Of a DNA stretch of 64,000 nucleotides, positions 54,464 through 64,000 are shown piece by piece. Each line of letters begins with the position of its first letter. Within the stretch, counting starts at the first letter, position 1. Source of the stretch: an uncultured Tolumonas sp. (GTDB lineage Bacteria > Pseudomonadota > Gammaproteobacteria > Enterobacterales > Aeromonadaceae); contig NZ_OY829944.1 of assembly GCF_963556105.2 (NCBI RefSeq), positions 2,205,501 through 2,269,500 on the forward strand, written 5' to 3'. The notes under the pieces were generated by a model. It did no database searches. It saw only the letters and a list, made by a program, of their open reading frames with translations, and was not told the origin of the DNA. The position numbers and the translations under genes are program-made.

Positions 54464-57150
54464 GATTCGCTAATAAGCTCCGGCTCTAATTCAGGTAAAG
54501 GTTGTAATGGCAAAGTGAAATAAAAATTCACCCCTCCGCCACTGCGATTTTCAGCCCAGATTCGTCCACCATGTGTTTCAATAATGGCTCGACAGATAGC
54601 AAGACCCAGACCAACTCCGGGGGTTGTTGATTCTTTTTCACCACGGGCAAATTTTTCAAATATTAATTTTTCTTGTCCGATCGGTAATTCTGGCCCCAGA
54701 TTCCAGACTGTAATCAATACTTCTATTTCTAATACCTCAACGTCAATACCAATAGTGACGCCATCACCTGCATATTTACAACCATTTTCCAATAAATTAA
54801 CCAGTACCCGTTCTATCAATACACCATCACAAAATAACAACGGTAAATCTGGTGGAATTTGAATATTCAGAGGATGACCGGTTAAAGGAATATTCAATGA
54901 CGTTAACGCACTGCCAACCATTTCTTGTAAAGATTGCCATTCTTTACGCAGATGCACCCCTTCTGATTCCAGACGGGCCATATCCAATAAATTATTAACC
55001 AGACGTGTTGTACCAAGAACCTGAGCCCGAATGGCATTCGCCTGTTGGGTATGGGGAGATTTATCGATAGTTAACGATTGCATCAGCATTTCCGCTTGTG
55101 CAAACAACACCGTCAACGGTGTACGCAAATCGTGTGATAATGCGGCCAATAAAGCATTACGCAAACGTTCAGTTTCACTGTGTAATTTTGCTTCTTCGGC
55201 AACGTGAGCTAACCGAAGACGTTCTAAAGCAACCGCAATCAACAACGCGTATGTATCCAGCAATCGTTGCTGCTCTGGGATCATCAACATTCGCAAATTA
55301 GCCGGTTCCAGAACTAAAATACCTAATGTTTGTAATGGGGTAATTAAAGGCACATAACGCTGAGTCGCAGCTGGTAATGTGTCGGTTCCCATCCCCGCAT
55401 GTTCGTTACGGTCAAAACACCACTGTGCAATCGCTTGATCTACCTGTAGTTGTCTGCGCCCCATTATATGTAAGTGTTGTTGCTCATCAGGCAGTAATAA
55501 TGCGGAGGTTGCACGAAAACTTCGCTTCAAAAAATGCTCGGCAATTCGAGCTACATCTTCCGCAGTAAGTACAGAACTCAATGCCTTAGCCATTTCAAAT
55601 AAATTACGCGCTCTCTCTTCTCGGTATTGTGCAACCCGGGCCTGATAGCGAGCCCATGCAGTGAGTTGTCCGATTAACAAACCAATCAGTAACATCACAC
55701 CAAATGTCAGTAAATACTGGACATCACTGACAGCAAAAGAAAAACGAGGAGTAACAAAGAAAAAATCGAAACTAGCCACATTAATAATTGCAGAGACGCT
55801 GGAACTAACACGTCCATATAGCAAAGCAACGAACACAACCCCCAATAAATAGAGCATGACAATATTAAGTGGCGCCAAAAAATTAATGAGCAGCGACGAT
55901 ATCAACGTGATAACAACACAGCTCAACAGCGCAAACCCGACACCGGAAAACTGGCGTTGCCATTTCTCATCTTTATGACGAATATCTGCAGGTAAAACTG
56001 GGATGGGGATGGTGTCACTCTCTGTCAGAGAAACAATCAATAAGTCAAGCTCTGGCCCCTGAGTCCCTAGCCTGTGAGCGAAACTGCCCTTCCACCAGTT
56101 GTGCCAGAGCTTCTTGGTATGCCGCCCGATCAGAATTTTGCCTAGATTGTGCTCACGCGCATAATGCAAAACTGCCTCAGCCTCATCTTGTGCCGGCAAT
56201 GTTGACGTTTCGGCCCCCAATTCCTGCGCCAGATGTAAAGTCGCTAGAATACTGCGACGCTCCTGTTCTGGTCGCCGGTGTAATCGTGGGGTTTCGACGT
56301 AAACAGCATGCCAGACACATCCCAACCTTCCGGCAAGGCGAGCAGCGACCCGAACTAATTTTTCATTTCCCCCACCGGGACCAATACAAACCAGAATAGC
56401 ATCTCGAGTGTGCCAAACCGGTTCACCTCCGTGCCGAAGAGCCTGCATTTGCTCATCAACTCGGTCAGCTGTACAACGCAGTGCCAGTTCTCGCAATGCG
56501 GTCAGATTTTCTTTACGGAAAAAATGCTCGATGGCACGTTCCGCTTGTTGTGGTAAATAAACCTTACCCTCATGAAGACGCCGCCGAAGATCGTCCGGCG
56601 GTAAATCCACCAGCACGACCTCATCAGCTTCTTCATATAACCGATCCGGCACTGTTTCCCGCACTCTGATCCCAGTAATACTACCGACAATGTCATTCAG
56701 ACTTTCTAAATGCTGAACATTCAAGGTAGTCAATACGTTGATCCCAGCAGCCAGTAACTCTTCAACATCTTGCCAGCGTTTGGGATGACGAGAACCGGGC
56801 ATGTTGGAATGAGCCAGCTCATCCATCAAGATCAATGCTGGCGCACGTGATAGTGCGCCATCAATATCAAATTCATGAAAAGTATGCTTCCGATAATGCA
56901 CTTGCTTTAGCGGAAGCTGCGTCAACCCATCCAGTAACGCAGCTGTTTCACTCCGGCCATGTGTTTCAACCACACCAATCAAAACATCCAACCCTTCAGC
57001 CCGTAGGCGCCTAGCTTCCTGCAACATGGCGTAGGTTTTCCCTACGCCAGCACATGCGCCAAAAAATACTTTAAGATGTCCACGGGGTGGCCGCGTTTCA
57101 GCCAACAGCGCATCCGGGTCTGGCCGCAGATCATCGTTATCGAGTGGCAT
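54460..57150 (-). CDS. kdpD: KdpD sensor histidine kinase
   Basis: An 896-residue kinase from the ATG at 57150, chosen because AGGA lies eight bases upstream; an ATG at 57159 adds three residues. N-terminal KdpD domain with FFGACAGVGKTYAML (Walker A), USP domain about 250-370, four membrane helices about 395-500, GAF-like region about 520-640, HisKA with LSHDLRTPLT and a HATPase with GVGLGLAICRAIIETHGG. It senses low potassium. The start overlaps kdpC. Confidence 0.94.
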   Translation of the reverse strand: MPLDNDDLRPDPDALLAETRPPRGHLKVFFGACAGVGKTYAMLQEARRLRAEGLDVLIGVVETHGRSETAALLDGLTQLPLKQVHYRKHTFHEFDIDGALSRAPALILMDELAHSNMPGSRHPKRWQDVEELLAAGINVLTTLNVQHLESLNDIVGSITGIRVRETVPDRLYEEADEVVLVDLPPDDLRRRLHEGKVYLPQQAERAIEHFFRKENLTALRELALRCTADRVDEQMQALRHGGEPVWHTRDAILVCIGPGGGNEKLVRVAARLAGRLGCVWHAVYVETPRLHRRPEQERRSILATLHLAQELGAETSTLPAQDEAEAVLHYAREHNLGKILIGRHTKKLWHNWWKGSFAHRLGTQGPELDLLIVSLTESDTIPIPVLPADIRHKDEKWQRQFSGVGFALLSCVVITLISSLLINFLAPLNIVMLYLLGVVFVALLYGRVSSSVSAIINVASFDFFFVTPRFSFAVSDVQYLLTFGVMLLIGLLIGQLTAWARYQARVAQYREERARNLFEMAKALSSVLTAEDVARIAEHFLKRSFRATSALLLPDEQQHLHIMGRRQLQVDQAIAQWCFDRNEHAGMGTDTLPAATQRYVPLITPLQTLGILVLEPANLRMLMIPEQQRLLDTYALLIAVALERLRLAHVAEEAKLHSETERLRNALLAALSHDLRTPLTVLFAQAEMLMQSLTIDKSPHTQQANAIRAQVLGTTRLVNNLLDMARLESEGVHLRKEWQSLQEMVGSALTSLNIPLTGHPLNIQIPPDLPLLFCDGVLIERVLVNLLENGCKYAGDGVTIGIDVEVLEIEVLITVWNLGPELPIGQEKLIFEKFARGEKESTTPGVGLGLAICRAIIETHGGRIWAENRSGGGVNFYFTLPLQPLPELEPELISES

Positions 57151-57709
57151 GTGAAACATCCTGTTGATCTAAAGCTAAGTTTAAAATCATTACATTCACC
57201 ATCGGCACACCAGTAAACCAACCCGAACGGTCAACATACTGCGCCAGTATTTGTCTGACTTGCTTTTCTTCCAGCCCTCGGCTTTTCGCAACCCGACTGA
57301 GTTGATAGTTAGCCGCAGCCAGACTAATTTGAGGGTCTAAGCCACTGGCAGATGCTTGAATCAACTCAACTGGCACAGGTTTCGTTGGATCAGTTGATTG
57401 TTGCCATTGCGTTATACGCGTTTTCCATTGTTGCATTAAGTCTAGGCTGCTCTGCCCGTAATTACTCCCGCCTGAGGCCATGCCATCAAAATTACCGGCA
57501 GATGGTCGCGGCCAGAAATAACGAGGGTCAGTCATGTTTTGCGCCAGCAGCGCCGAGGCAACAGGTTTATTATCACGATATAATAATGACCCATTTGCCT
57601 GTGCAGGAAAAATGACCTGGGCAACCCCCGTAACGAGAAGGGGATAAGCCACACCAGTCAGCAGCGTCATTAACAGCAGCATTTGCAATGCAGTTCGAAA
57701 AATTTTCAT
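57137..57709 (-). CDS. kdpC: K+-transporting ATPase subunit KdpC
   Basis: A 190-residue single-span membrane subunit that stabilises the KdpB ATP site. An N-terminal membrane helix (residues 5-27) is followed by DPRYFWPRPSA and SASGLDPQISLAAANYQLSRVA, both diagnostic. It lies one base after kdpB and overlaps kdpD. Confidence 0.94.
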   Translation of the reverse strand: MKIFRTALQMLLLMTLLTGVAYPLLVTGVAQVIFPAQANGSLLYRDNKPVASALLAQNMTDPRYFWPRPSAGNFDGMASGGSNYGQSSLDLMQQWKTRITQWQQSTDPTKPVPVELIQASASGLDPQISLAAANYQLSRVAKSRGLEEKQVRQILAQYVDRSGWFTGVPMVNVMILNLALDQQDVSHATR

Positions 57710-57710
57710 A

Positions 57711-59777
57711 TTAAATCCAACCCATCAGCGTCAGAAACAGATCAATGATTTTTATTCCAATGAACGGCAATACAATTCCACCCAGACCGTAAAAGAATAA
57801 ATTACGGCGCAACAATGACTTGGCTGAGAGAGGTTGATAATTAACCCCTCGCAGTGCCAGCGGAATCAAAGCGATAATAATCAAAGCATTAAAGATGACC
57901 GCAGATAAAATGGCTGATTGCGGGGAAGCCAAATGCATCAAATTCAGTGCACCTAATTGCGGATAAGTTGCAATAAATGCTGCCGGTAAAATGGCGAAGT
58001 ATTTCGCTAGATCGTTGGCCAGACTAAACGTAGTCAAAGAACCTCTCGTCATCAGCATCTGCTTACCGATATGAACGACCTCAATAAGTTTTGTCGGGTT
58101 CGAATCGAGATCGACCATATTCCCGGCTTCTTTGGCAGCCTGCGTACCGCTGTTCATCGCAACCGCAACATCTGCCTGAGCCAGAGCAGGCGCATCATTG
58201 GTGCCATCCCCCGTCATAGCAACCAATCGGCCCTCTGCCTGATACTGGCGGATCAATGCCAATTTAGCCTCTGGCGTTGCTTCAGCCAGAAAATCATCAA
58301 CCCCTGCTTCAGCGGCAATGGCAGCCGCGGTCAATCGGTTATCACCCGTGATCATCACCGTTTTGATACCCATTCGACGCAGTTCAGCGAAACGCTCTTT
58401 AATACCGCCTTTCACGATATCTTTCAGAGCTACAACACCTAAAACACGAGCGCCTTCTGATACAACCAGAGGAGTACCTCCAGTTTTCGCGACATCCTCG
58501 ACCAGTTTTTCTACCTCATGTGGAAAATGCCCTTGATTTGACGCTACATGACGGCGCAATGCATCTACCGACCCTTTACGGATCATCCGATCATGAATGT
58601 TGACACCACTCATTCGAGTTTGAGCAGAGAAAGGAACAAACGTAGCACCTAACGCGTGTATATCGTGCTCGCGCAAGTTAAACCGCTGTTTTGCCAACAC
58701 GACGATACTACGCCCTTCTGGCGTTTCATCAGCCAACGATGCTAGTTGTGCGACACTAGCTAACTCTTGTTCGCTAACACCGGGAGCCGGCAAAAAGGCA
58801 GCCGCCTGACGATTCCCTAATGTGATGGTGCCGGTTTTATCCAGTAACAAAACATCAATATCACCCGCAGCTTCAACTGCACGGCCAGATGTGGCAATAA
58901 CATTCGCAGCCAACATTCGGCTCATACCCGCGACACCAATTGCAGAGAGTAAACCCCCGATTGTTGTTGGGATCAGACAAACGAGCAGAGCCACCAAAAC
59001 GGTTACCGATATGGGTTCACCGTGACCAATGGCATTCACGCTATATTGTGAAAACGGCATCAAGGTGACAACAGCCAATAGAAAAACCAACGTCAAAGCC
59101 ACCAACAAGATTGAAAGTGCAATTTCATTCGGCGTTTTCCGGCGTTTAGCATTTTCCACCATTGAGATCATGCGATCGAGAAAGGTTTCACCGGGATTGA
59201 CCGTACAACAGATCACCAACCAGTCGGATAAAACGCGCGTGCCACCAGTTACAGCAGAAAAATCGCCGCCTGATTCTCTGATCACAGGAGCTGATTCACC
59301 AGTGATCGCACTTTCATCGACAGAGGCTACCCCTTCGACGACATCACCATCACAAGGGATCACTTCACCAGCAGATACATAGACATAATCACCTTTTCGC
59401 AAACTATCAGCCGAAACTGGCTGGCTTGCGGCATCATGATCTGCTGTCGCCAGTTTATGGGCAGTTACAGTTTTCTTTAACCCTCGCAGACTTGCCGCCT
59501 GTGCTTTACTGCGGCCTTCAGCCAAGGCCTCAGCCAGATTAGCAAAAAGCAGGGTGAACCATAGCCATACCGCAACACCAATAGAGAAGGCTGTTTCTGA
59601 CGATGAATGACTCGCTAACTGCACACCACAAACAATCGTGAGTAATACACAGCAACACCAGAGCACCATCATTACCGGATTATGCCACTGCGCCCGTGGA
59701 TCAAGTTTTATTACCGCATGCCACAAGGCTGGTTTCAGTAATTCAGGATCAAATAGCGAAAATTGTTTACGAGACAT
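57711..59777 (-). CDS. kdpB: K+-transporting P-type ATPase subunit KdpB
   Basis: A 688-residue P-type ATPase. The phosphorylated Asp is in [19 protein letters not shown] is the actuator motif, RKGSVDAL with MIRKGSVD the nucleotide-domain site, and [17 protein letters not shown] the hinge. Seven membrane segments are expected. It is 12 bases downstream of kdpA. Confidence 0.96.
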   Translation of the reverse strand: MSRKQFSLFDPELLKPALWHAVIKLDPRAQWHNPVMMVLWCCCVLLTIVCGVQLASHSSSETAFSIGVAVWLWFTLLFANLAEALAEGRSKAQAASLRGLKKTVTAHKLATADHDAASQPVSADSLRKGDYVYVSAGEVIPCDGDVVEGVASVDESAITGESAPVIRESGGDFSAVTGGTRVLSDWLVICCTVNPGETFLDRMISMVENAKRRKTPNEIALSILLVALTLVFLLAVVTLMPFSQYSVNAIGHGEPISVTVLVALLVCLIPTTIGGLLSAIGVAGMSRMLAANVIATSGRAVEAAGDIDVLLLDKTGTITLGNRQAAAFLPAPGVSEQELASVAQLASLADETPEGRSIVVLAKQRFNLREHDIHALGATFVPFSAQTRMSGVNIHDRMIRKGSVDALRRHVASNQGHFPHEVEKLVEDVAKTGGTPLVVSEGARVLGVVALKDIVKGGIKERFAELRRMGIKTVMITGDNRLTAAAIAAEAGVDDFLAEATPEAKLALIRQYQAEGRLVAMTGDGTNDAPALAQADVAVAMNSGTQAAKEAGNMVDLDSNPTKLIEVVHIGKQMLMTRGSLTTFSLANDLAKYFAILPAAFIATYPQLGALNLMHLASPQSAILSAVIFNALIIIALIPLALRGVNYQPLSAKSLLRRNLFFYGLGGIVLPFIGIKIIDLFLTLMGWI

Positions 59778-59789
59778 ATACGTAATTCC

Positions 59790-61490
59790 TTAATGGATCT
59801 GCCACAGTGTCAGATGCTCTACGACTGGACCTAATGCCAGAGCAGGAATAAATGTCAGAGCACCTATCAGTAACACCACACCAATCAACATGCCCACGAA
59901 CAAAGGGCCATGACAGGCGAGACTTCCTGCGCCTGAGGGTTGATGACGTTTTTCAATTAATGCACCCGCTATCGCTAATACGGGAACCATGACACCGAAG
60001 CGCCCCACAAACATCAGCACTGCCAGCGTGATATTCATAAATGGCGTATTACCATTAAGCCCAGCGAAGGCGCTGCCATTGTTATTAGCGGCAGAAGAAA
60101 AGGCATACAAGATTTCTGAAAAACCATGCGGCCCAGATTCATGCAGGCTAACTAACCCCTGTGGCAACATTACTGCAAGAGCAGTTCCTAAAAGAACCAA
60201 TGCAGGGGGAATGAGGATCGCGATGGTGACCATCTTCATCTCATAAATTTCGATCTTTTTCCCCAGATATTCCGGCGTCCGGCCGATCATTAAACCTGCC
60301 AGAAATACGGTCAGGAAAACGAACAACATCATGCCGTACCAGCCGCTACCGACACCACCAAAGACCACTTCACCCAATTGCATCAGTACCATTGGAATCA
60401 GACCGCCCAGTGGCGTAAATGAATCATGCATCGCATTGACGGCGCCACATGATGCAGCCGTCGTGATCGTAGCAAACAGCGAGGAAGCCCATATCCCAAA
60501 CCGGGTTTCCTTACCTTCCATGTTGCCACCACTTTGTAAAGCCGACATTTGCTGATCAATCGGTAAATGCGCCAACAAAGGATGTCCCTGACTTTCAGCC
60601 CACATGATCACCAAAGCAGCGCCAACCAGCATGATCCCCATGGTCCATAACAATGCGGAACCAACCCGGTTATCGCCAGCGATACGACCAAAGCAGATAC
60701 ATAATGCAGCCGGAATCAATAGGATCGAAATCATCTGTACGAAATTGGTTAATGCAGTTGGGTTTTCAAAAGGATGTGCAGAATTGGCATTAAAATAACC
60801 GCCTCCATTGGTACCCAGCATTTTTATTGCTTCCTGAGAAGCAACTGGCCCCAACGGGATATGTTGTTCAATTCCATTCAGACCTGGCACGCTGATTTGT
60901 GCCATAAATGTTTGCACCACACCTTGCTGAGATAAAAACAAAGCATAAACAATGCTGATAGGTAACAGCAGATAAACCGTAATGCGCCAGATATCAGTCC
61001 ACGCATTACCTAACTGTTTTCCTCCCGTTCTGGCGAATGCCCGCATCAACACAAACGCGACAGCAATCCCATTTGCGGCAGAAAGAAAGTTGTGCACAGT
61101 CAAACCCATCATCTGGGTTAACGGAGATAACGTTGTTTCACCGGCATAAGCTTGCCAGTTGGTGTTGGTAATAAAACTAATTGCCGTATTCATAGCAAGT
61201 AACGGTTCAACCGCCGGAAGATGCATAGGGTTCAAGGGTAAAACCCCTTGGAATAGCATCATCAAAAACAGAACTGCAGCACCGAGTATATTGAAGACCA
61301 AAATAGCAGCCGCATATGTCTGCCAATTCATAGGGCTGTTATCTAAAATTTTCATTCGTGATTCAAAACGAAGTAGCCCTAGCGGTAAACGATCATCCAC
61401 CAAACGCGTTAACGCGATACCAAGAGGCCACGCTAAAAGCAATAACACCACCATGTAACTGGTAAGTAGCAGAATACCTGAACTGAACAT
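59790..61490 (-). CDS. kdpA: K+-transporting ATPase channel subunit KdpA
   Basis: A 566-residue potassium channel-like subunit from the ATG at 61490, one base after the kdpF stop; the longer frame to 61520 would overlap kdpF. Four filter-like segments are visible, including [40 protein letters not shown] and [13 protein letters not shown]. Confidence 0.95.
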   Translation of the reverse strand: MFSSGILLLTSYMVVLLLLAWPLGIALTRLVDDRLPLGLLRFESRMKILDNSPMNWQTYAAAILVFNILGAAVLFLMMLFQGVLPLNPMHLPAVEPLLAMNTAISFITNTNWQAYAGETTLSPLTQMMGLTVHNFLSAANGIAVAFVLMRAFARTGGKQLGNAWTDIWRITVYLLLPISIVYALFLSQQGVVQTFMAQISVPGLNGIEQHIPLGPVASQEAIKMLGTNGGGYFNANSAHPFENPTALTNFVQMISILLIPAALCICFGRIAGDNRVGSALLWTMGIMLVGAALVIMWAESQGHPLLAHLPIDQQMSALQSGGNMEGKETRFGIWASSLFATITTAASCGAVNAMHDSFTPLGGLIPMVLMQLGEVVFGGVGSGWYGMMLFVFLTVFLAGLMIGRTPEYLGKKIEIYEMKMVTIAILIPPALVLLGTALAVMLPQGLVSLHESGPHGFSEILYAFSSAANNNGSAFAGLNGNTPFMNITLAVLMFVGRFGVMVPVLAIAGALIEKRHQPSGAGSLACHGPLFVGMLIGVVLLIGALTFIPALALGPVVEHLTLWQIH

Positions 61491-61491
61491 G

Positions 61492-61581
61492 TCAGAACTC
61501 CTCTGCCCGAATGAGCGCATAAATCAAATAGACGAATAAAGCCGCAGCCATCAACCCGGCTAACCACAACACAAATACCAT
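61492..61581 (-). CDS. kdpF: KdpF, small stabilising subunit
   Basis: A 29-residue single-span membrane peptide, start [20 protein letters not shown], end LIRAEEF. AAGGAG lies nine bases upstream of the ATG, and the stop is one base before the kdpA start. Size, position and sequence pattern are those of KdpF, which stabilises the KdpABC complex. Confidence 0.9.
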   Translation of the reverse strand: MVFVLWLAGLMAAALFVYLIYALIRAEEF

Positions 61582-61725
61582 CGAGTTTATCTCCTTTTAG
61601 ACGAGCAATTTCGTCAGTGAAACCCAGCACAAATAGTATGAAAAACATACCAATCCATATGCGGAGTTCTCATTAATAAGCTTAAGAAAGAAGAGATAAA
61701 GAAGGGATAAAAATACAGAGGCTGA

Positions 61726-61746
61726 GTATAAAAATTGTATAAAAAT
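61726..61746 (-). promoter_or_regulatory. KdpE-like binding site, direct repeat
   Basis: On the minus strand TTTTTATAC occurs twice, separated by two A bases. This matches the T-rich KdpE site of E. coli (TTTTTATAC followed by T-rich sequence). It lies about 145-165 bases before kdpF. A TATTAAT -10 at about 61671-61678, about 60 bases downstream, would fit an activated promoter. Confidence 0.6.
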
Positions 61747-61787
61747 GGCGGCGTAAACCAACGCCGTAAATAGCGCGTTAGATTCTA

Positions 61788-62684
61788 TTAATCCCAATAC
61801 GGGTTTTCGCCAAAGCGTGTTACCAGAAAATCAATCATGGTTCGCATGGCTTGTGACATCTGTTTTCTCGACGCATAAACCGCATAGATCCCCATATCGG
61901 CCATCTTATAATCAGGCAACAACGACACCAATTTACCCTGTTTGATCAACTCACTGGCGGCGAAGGTCGGCAACATTGTTACTCCGCATCCGGTTACCGC
62001 TGCCTGTTGCAAAACCAGTGCTTCATTCGCACTAAAATTTCCTTGAACCGGAACAGAGATAGGATGCCCGGCATGCTCAAACTGCCACAAACTCTGGCCA
62101 AAATAGGCATAGGTTAAACAGTTGTGTTGCGTGAGATCTTGAGGGGAAAGCGGCACACCCCGTTTATGTAAATAATCCGGTGAGGCGCAGATAACAGAAC
62201 GACACATACCAATCTTGCGGGCAATAAGATTGGGGTCAAGATTGTTGGTGATCCGAATAGCGAGATCGATACGTTCCTCAATGAGGTTCACGGTGCGATC
62301 GACCACCTGCAAATCTACGCTCGTCGCCAGATATCGCGCCAGATAAGCCATCACAGCGTCCGTCATGTGGGGATGCGCAAACACCGCACTGGTAGTAATG
62401 CGCAACTGCCCACGAGGTTCCCCTTCCCGCTCAGCAACTGTGGCTTCCATATTTTCAGCCAGTTTCAGCATTTCACGACAAAGTGGCAGCATCTGCGTAC
62501 CCGCCGTAGTGAGGGTGAGTTTGCGCGTAGTTCGGTGCAATAACCGCGCGCCGGCCCACTCCTCCATATACGCCACATAACGCGACGCCATCGCCCGCGA
62601 CATATCCAGATGTTCTGATGCCGCAGACACACTGCCGCGCGCTACCGTTTCAAGAAATACCTTAATGGCAGTGAACTTATCCAT
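61788..62684 (-). CDS. LysR-family transcriptional regulator
   Basis: A 298-residue regulator. The HTH is at residues 1-60 (GSVSAASEHLDMSRAMASRYVAYMEEWAGARLLHRTTRK), and VVDRTVNLIEERIDLAIRIT in the effector domain places it in the AaeR/CrgA-like group. It is divergent from a DsbA-family gene across 108 bases and probably regulates it and the following oxidoreductase. Confidence 0.88.
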   Translation of the reverse strand: MDKFTAIKVFLETVARGSVSAASEHLDMSRAMASRYVAYMEEWAGARLLHRTTRKLTLTTAGTQMLPLCREMLKLAENMEATVAEREGEPRGQLRITTSAVFAHPHMTDAVMAYLARYLATSVDLQVVDRTVNLIEERIDLAIRITNNLDPNLIARKIGMCRSVICASPDYLHKRGVPLSPQDLTQHNCLTYAYFGQSLWQFEHAGHPISVPVQGNFSANEALVLQQAAVTGCGVTMLPTFAASELIKQGKLVSLLPDYKMADMGIYAVYASRKQMSQAMRTMIDFLVTRFGENPYWD

Positions 62685-62792
62685 ATATGCTCAATTAATG
62701 CAACAAACTGTCAACTATACCCCTCTATTTGCTCATTTCAATATCCAATAGACTTCATTCCATCAGGTCAGGCTGCTGTCAGGAAAACCAAT

Positions 62793-63470
62793 ATGAACGC
62801 ATTAAAACTTTATTACTTCTTCGACCCGCTATGTGGCTGGTGCTACGCAAGTGCACCGGCACTAACCGGGTTAGCAGAAGCATTCCCAGACACATTAACG
62901 TTAATGCCTTCCGGTCTATTTGCGGAAGAAAATTCACGCGACATCTCGCCGGAATGGGCGGCGTATGCCTGGCGTAATGACCAGCGCATTGAACAGATAA
63001 CCGGTCAGCAATTCAGTACGGCTTATTACAACCACGTATTGCACGGTGACCATTTGCGTTTTGATTCCGGCCCGGCAACACGCGCAATGACGCTGATCAG
63101 AACGATTGCTCCGGCTTTGGAACATGCGTTTTTGAATGCAGCGCAACAGGCGCGTTATATCCAAGGGTTAGATACCGCAAATCCGCAGGTGTTAGGTCTA
63201 GTTGCAGAAACGATTGCCGCAAAAAAAGGTATTGAGATCGCAGCCGGTCAATTTTCTGCGCAAATTGTAAATGATCAGCAACTAGCAAAAACGACCAAAG
63301 AAAGAATAACGCTGACGCAGCAACTGATGCAGCGCCTGAATATCTCAGGTGTTCCGTTATTGCTGGTCAGCATCAATGGACAAGAGTTCATTTTACACGG
63401 CGCAGATCTTTATAGCGGCCCAAACAAATTGATTAACTCGATTCAACAGATCGTTAGTTCCCAAAAATAG
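62793..63470 (+). CDS. DsbA-family thioredoxin-fold protein (COG3531-like)
   Basis: A 225-residue protein with the active-site motif CGWC (DPLCGWCYASAP, residues about 12-23) and a cis-Pro in ISGVPLLLVSINGQ. The helical insert (about 60-180) matches DsbA/FrnE-type oxidoreductases. There is no signal peptide, so it is cytoplasmic. AGGA precedes the ATG. It is followed after 31 bases by an NmrA-type oxidoreductase. Confidence 0.85.
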   Translation: MNALKLYYFFDPLCGWCYASAPALTGLAEAFPDTLTLMPSGLFAEENSRDISPEWAAYAWRNDQRIEQITGQQFSTAYYNHVLHGDHLRFDSGPATRAMTLIRTIAPALEHAFLNAAQQARYIQGLDTANPQVLGLVAETIAAKKGIEIAAGQFSAQIVNDQQLAKTTKERITLTQQLMQRLNISGVPLLLVSINGQEFILHGADLYSGPNKLINSIQQIVSSQK

Positions 63471-63501
63471 TGAATCACTTATTAAATAAACGGAGTTCAT
63501 C

Positions 63502-64000
63502 ATGACAAACAAAATTCTGGTTCTGGGCGCAACAGGCAACATTGGCAAACCACTGACTGAAGCATTAGTAGCAAAAGGTGAAACAGTAAAAGCCGCTTCC
63601 CGTACTGGTAAAGCCGTGGCTGGTGCCGAAAGCGTAGTGTTTGACTTCACTAATCTGTCGACCATTGATAATGCATTTGAAGGGGTAGACCGTGTTTATG
63701 TCATGGTGCCAACCGGTCATATCGATGTAGTTTCTTTAGTAACTCCAGTCTTAGATGCCGCCATTAAAAAAGGCGTAAAAATTGTACTGCAATCGGTGCT
63801 GGGGGTTGATGCAGATGACAGCATTCCTTACCGTCAGCTGGAATTAAAAGTTGAACGTTCAGGTGTGCCGTTTGTGATCCTGCGCCCGAACTGGTTCTCT
63901 GACAATTTCCATACTTTCTGGCTGGCCGGGATCAAACAAGGCGTTATCGCCGTGCCCGCTGCACAAGGTAAATCCAGTTTCATTGATGTACGTGATATTG
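63502..64000 (+). CDS. NmrA/SDR-type NAD(P)-binding oxidoreductase, 3' truncated
   Basis: The first 166 codons are present; the gene runs off the right edge. It begins MTNKILVLGATGNIGKPLTEAL, an NAD(P)-binding Rossmann motif (GATGNIG), followed by VKIVLQSVLGVDAD and VPFVILRPNWFSDNF, characteristic of NmrA-like and YtfG/QorB-like quinone oxidoreductases. CGGAG precedes the ATG. It is probably co-transcribed with the DsbA-family gene. Confidence 0.85.
   Translation, partial: MTNKILVLGATGNIGKPLTEALVAKGETVKAASRTGKAVAGAESVVFDFTNLSTIDNAFEGVDRVYVMVPTGHIDVVSLVTPVLDAAIKKGVKIVLQSVLGVDADDSIPYRQLELKVERSGVPFVILRPNWFSDNFHTFWLAGIKQGVIAVPAAQGKSSFIDVRDI

Noticed and set aside
61597-61797. Open frame covering the kdp promoter region
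   Set aside because: It overlaps the KdpE site and lies antisense in composition; kdpF and the promoter explain the region.

Overview
The window is one contiguous, densely coded chromosomal segment of a Gram-negative gammaproteobacterium. Evidence for this is lipoprotein and outer-membrane proteins, MltB, an AotJQMP/ArgR arginine system, KdpFABC-DE, ModE/ModG, YhbP and YqjF/YqjG homologues, and proteobacterial promoter motifs. The mix of a fermentative [FeFe] hydrogenase, an N-type ATPase and a GlxA-type ArgR would fit an Aeromonadales genus such as Tolumonas, but that is a guess. No rRNA, tRNA, CRISPR array, prophage or insertion sequence was seen.

Layout. 0-4.6 kb: the first codons of an AstC-like aminotransferase, then an AraC/GlxA-type arginine regulator and a basic amino acid ABC importer, with a sigma54-like promoter and an NtrC-like site upstream. 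4.8-9.7 kb: an esterase/glutathionyl-hydroquinone reductase/DoxX operon, a LysR regulator and a phosphoethanolamine transferase. 10.2-16.4 kb: a complete second-type (N-type) F1Fo ATPase operon in the order beta, epsilon, AtpQ, a, c, b/delta, alpha, gamma; it lacks atpR and has an altered ion site in subunit c. 16.5-23.7 kb: an unusual C45 hydrolase with an M1-peptidase-like tail, an Lrp/LysE exporter pair, and HAD, PAP2 and ModD genes.

24.0-27.7 kb: an RsbQ-like hydrolase translationally coupled to a GAF/PAS-PAS-PAS-GGDEF-EAL signalling protein that is split by one in-frame TAA. This pairing of an RsbQ/KAI2-type hydrolase with c-di-GMP turnover is the most system-like novelty. 28-35 kb: small periplasmic proteins (one a CusF fold without its copper ligands), Mqo, an oxidoreductase, MltB, a nitroreductase and a DUF4337 protein. 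35.5-39.8 kb: an NADH-linked [FeFe] hydrogenase of two subunits (NuoE-NuoF fusion plus HydA) with a tandem CMD-domain protein; the NuoE part has lost most of its cluster ligands.

40.9-48.0 kb: an RND efflux pump, its membrane-fusion lipoprotein and a two-component system, with a divergent MipA/OmpV gene. 48.4-52.7 kb: a FlxA-like protein and a molybdate locus (ModG, porin, ModA, divergent ModE) with a clear ModE box and a perfect-core CRP site. 52.8-53.7 kb: a MerR regulator and a CMD gene joined by a textbook 19-bp-spacer MerR promoter. 53.8-61.6 kb: the complete kdpFABCDE potassium operon, including the 29-residue KdpF and a KdpE-like direct repeat. 61.8-64 kb: a LysR regulator divergent from a DsbA-family protein and a truncated NmrA-type oxidoreductase.

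Several start sites were moved from the longest open frame to a nearer start with a ribosome binding site; the reason is given in each entry.
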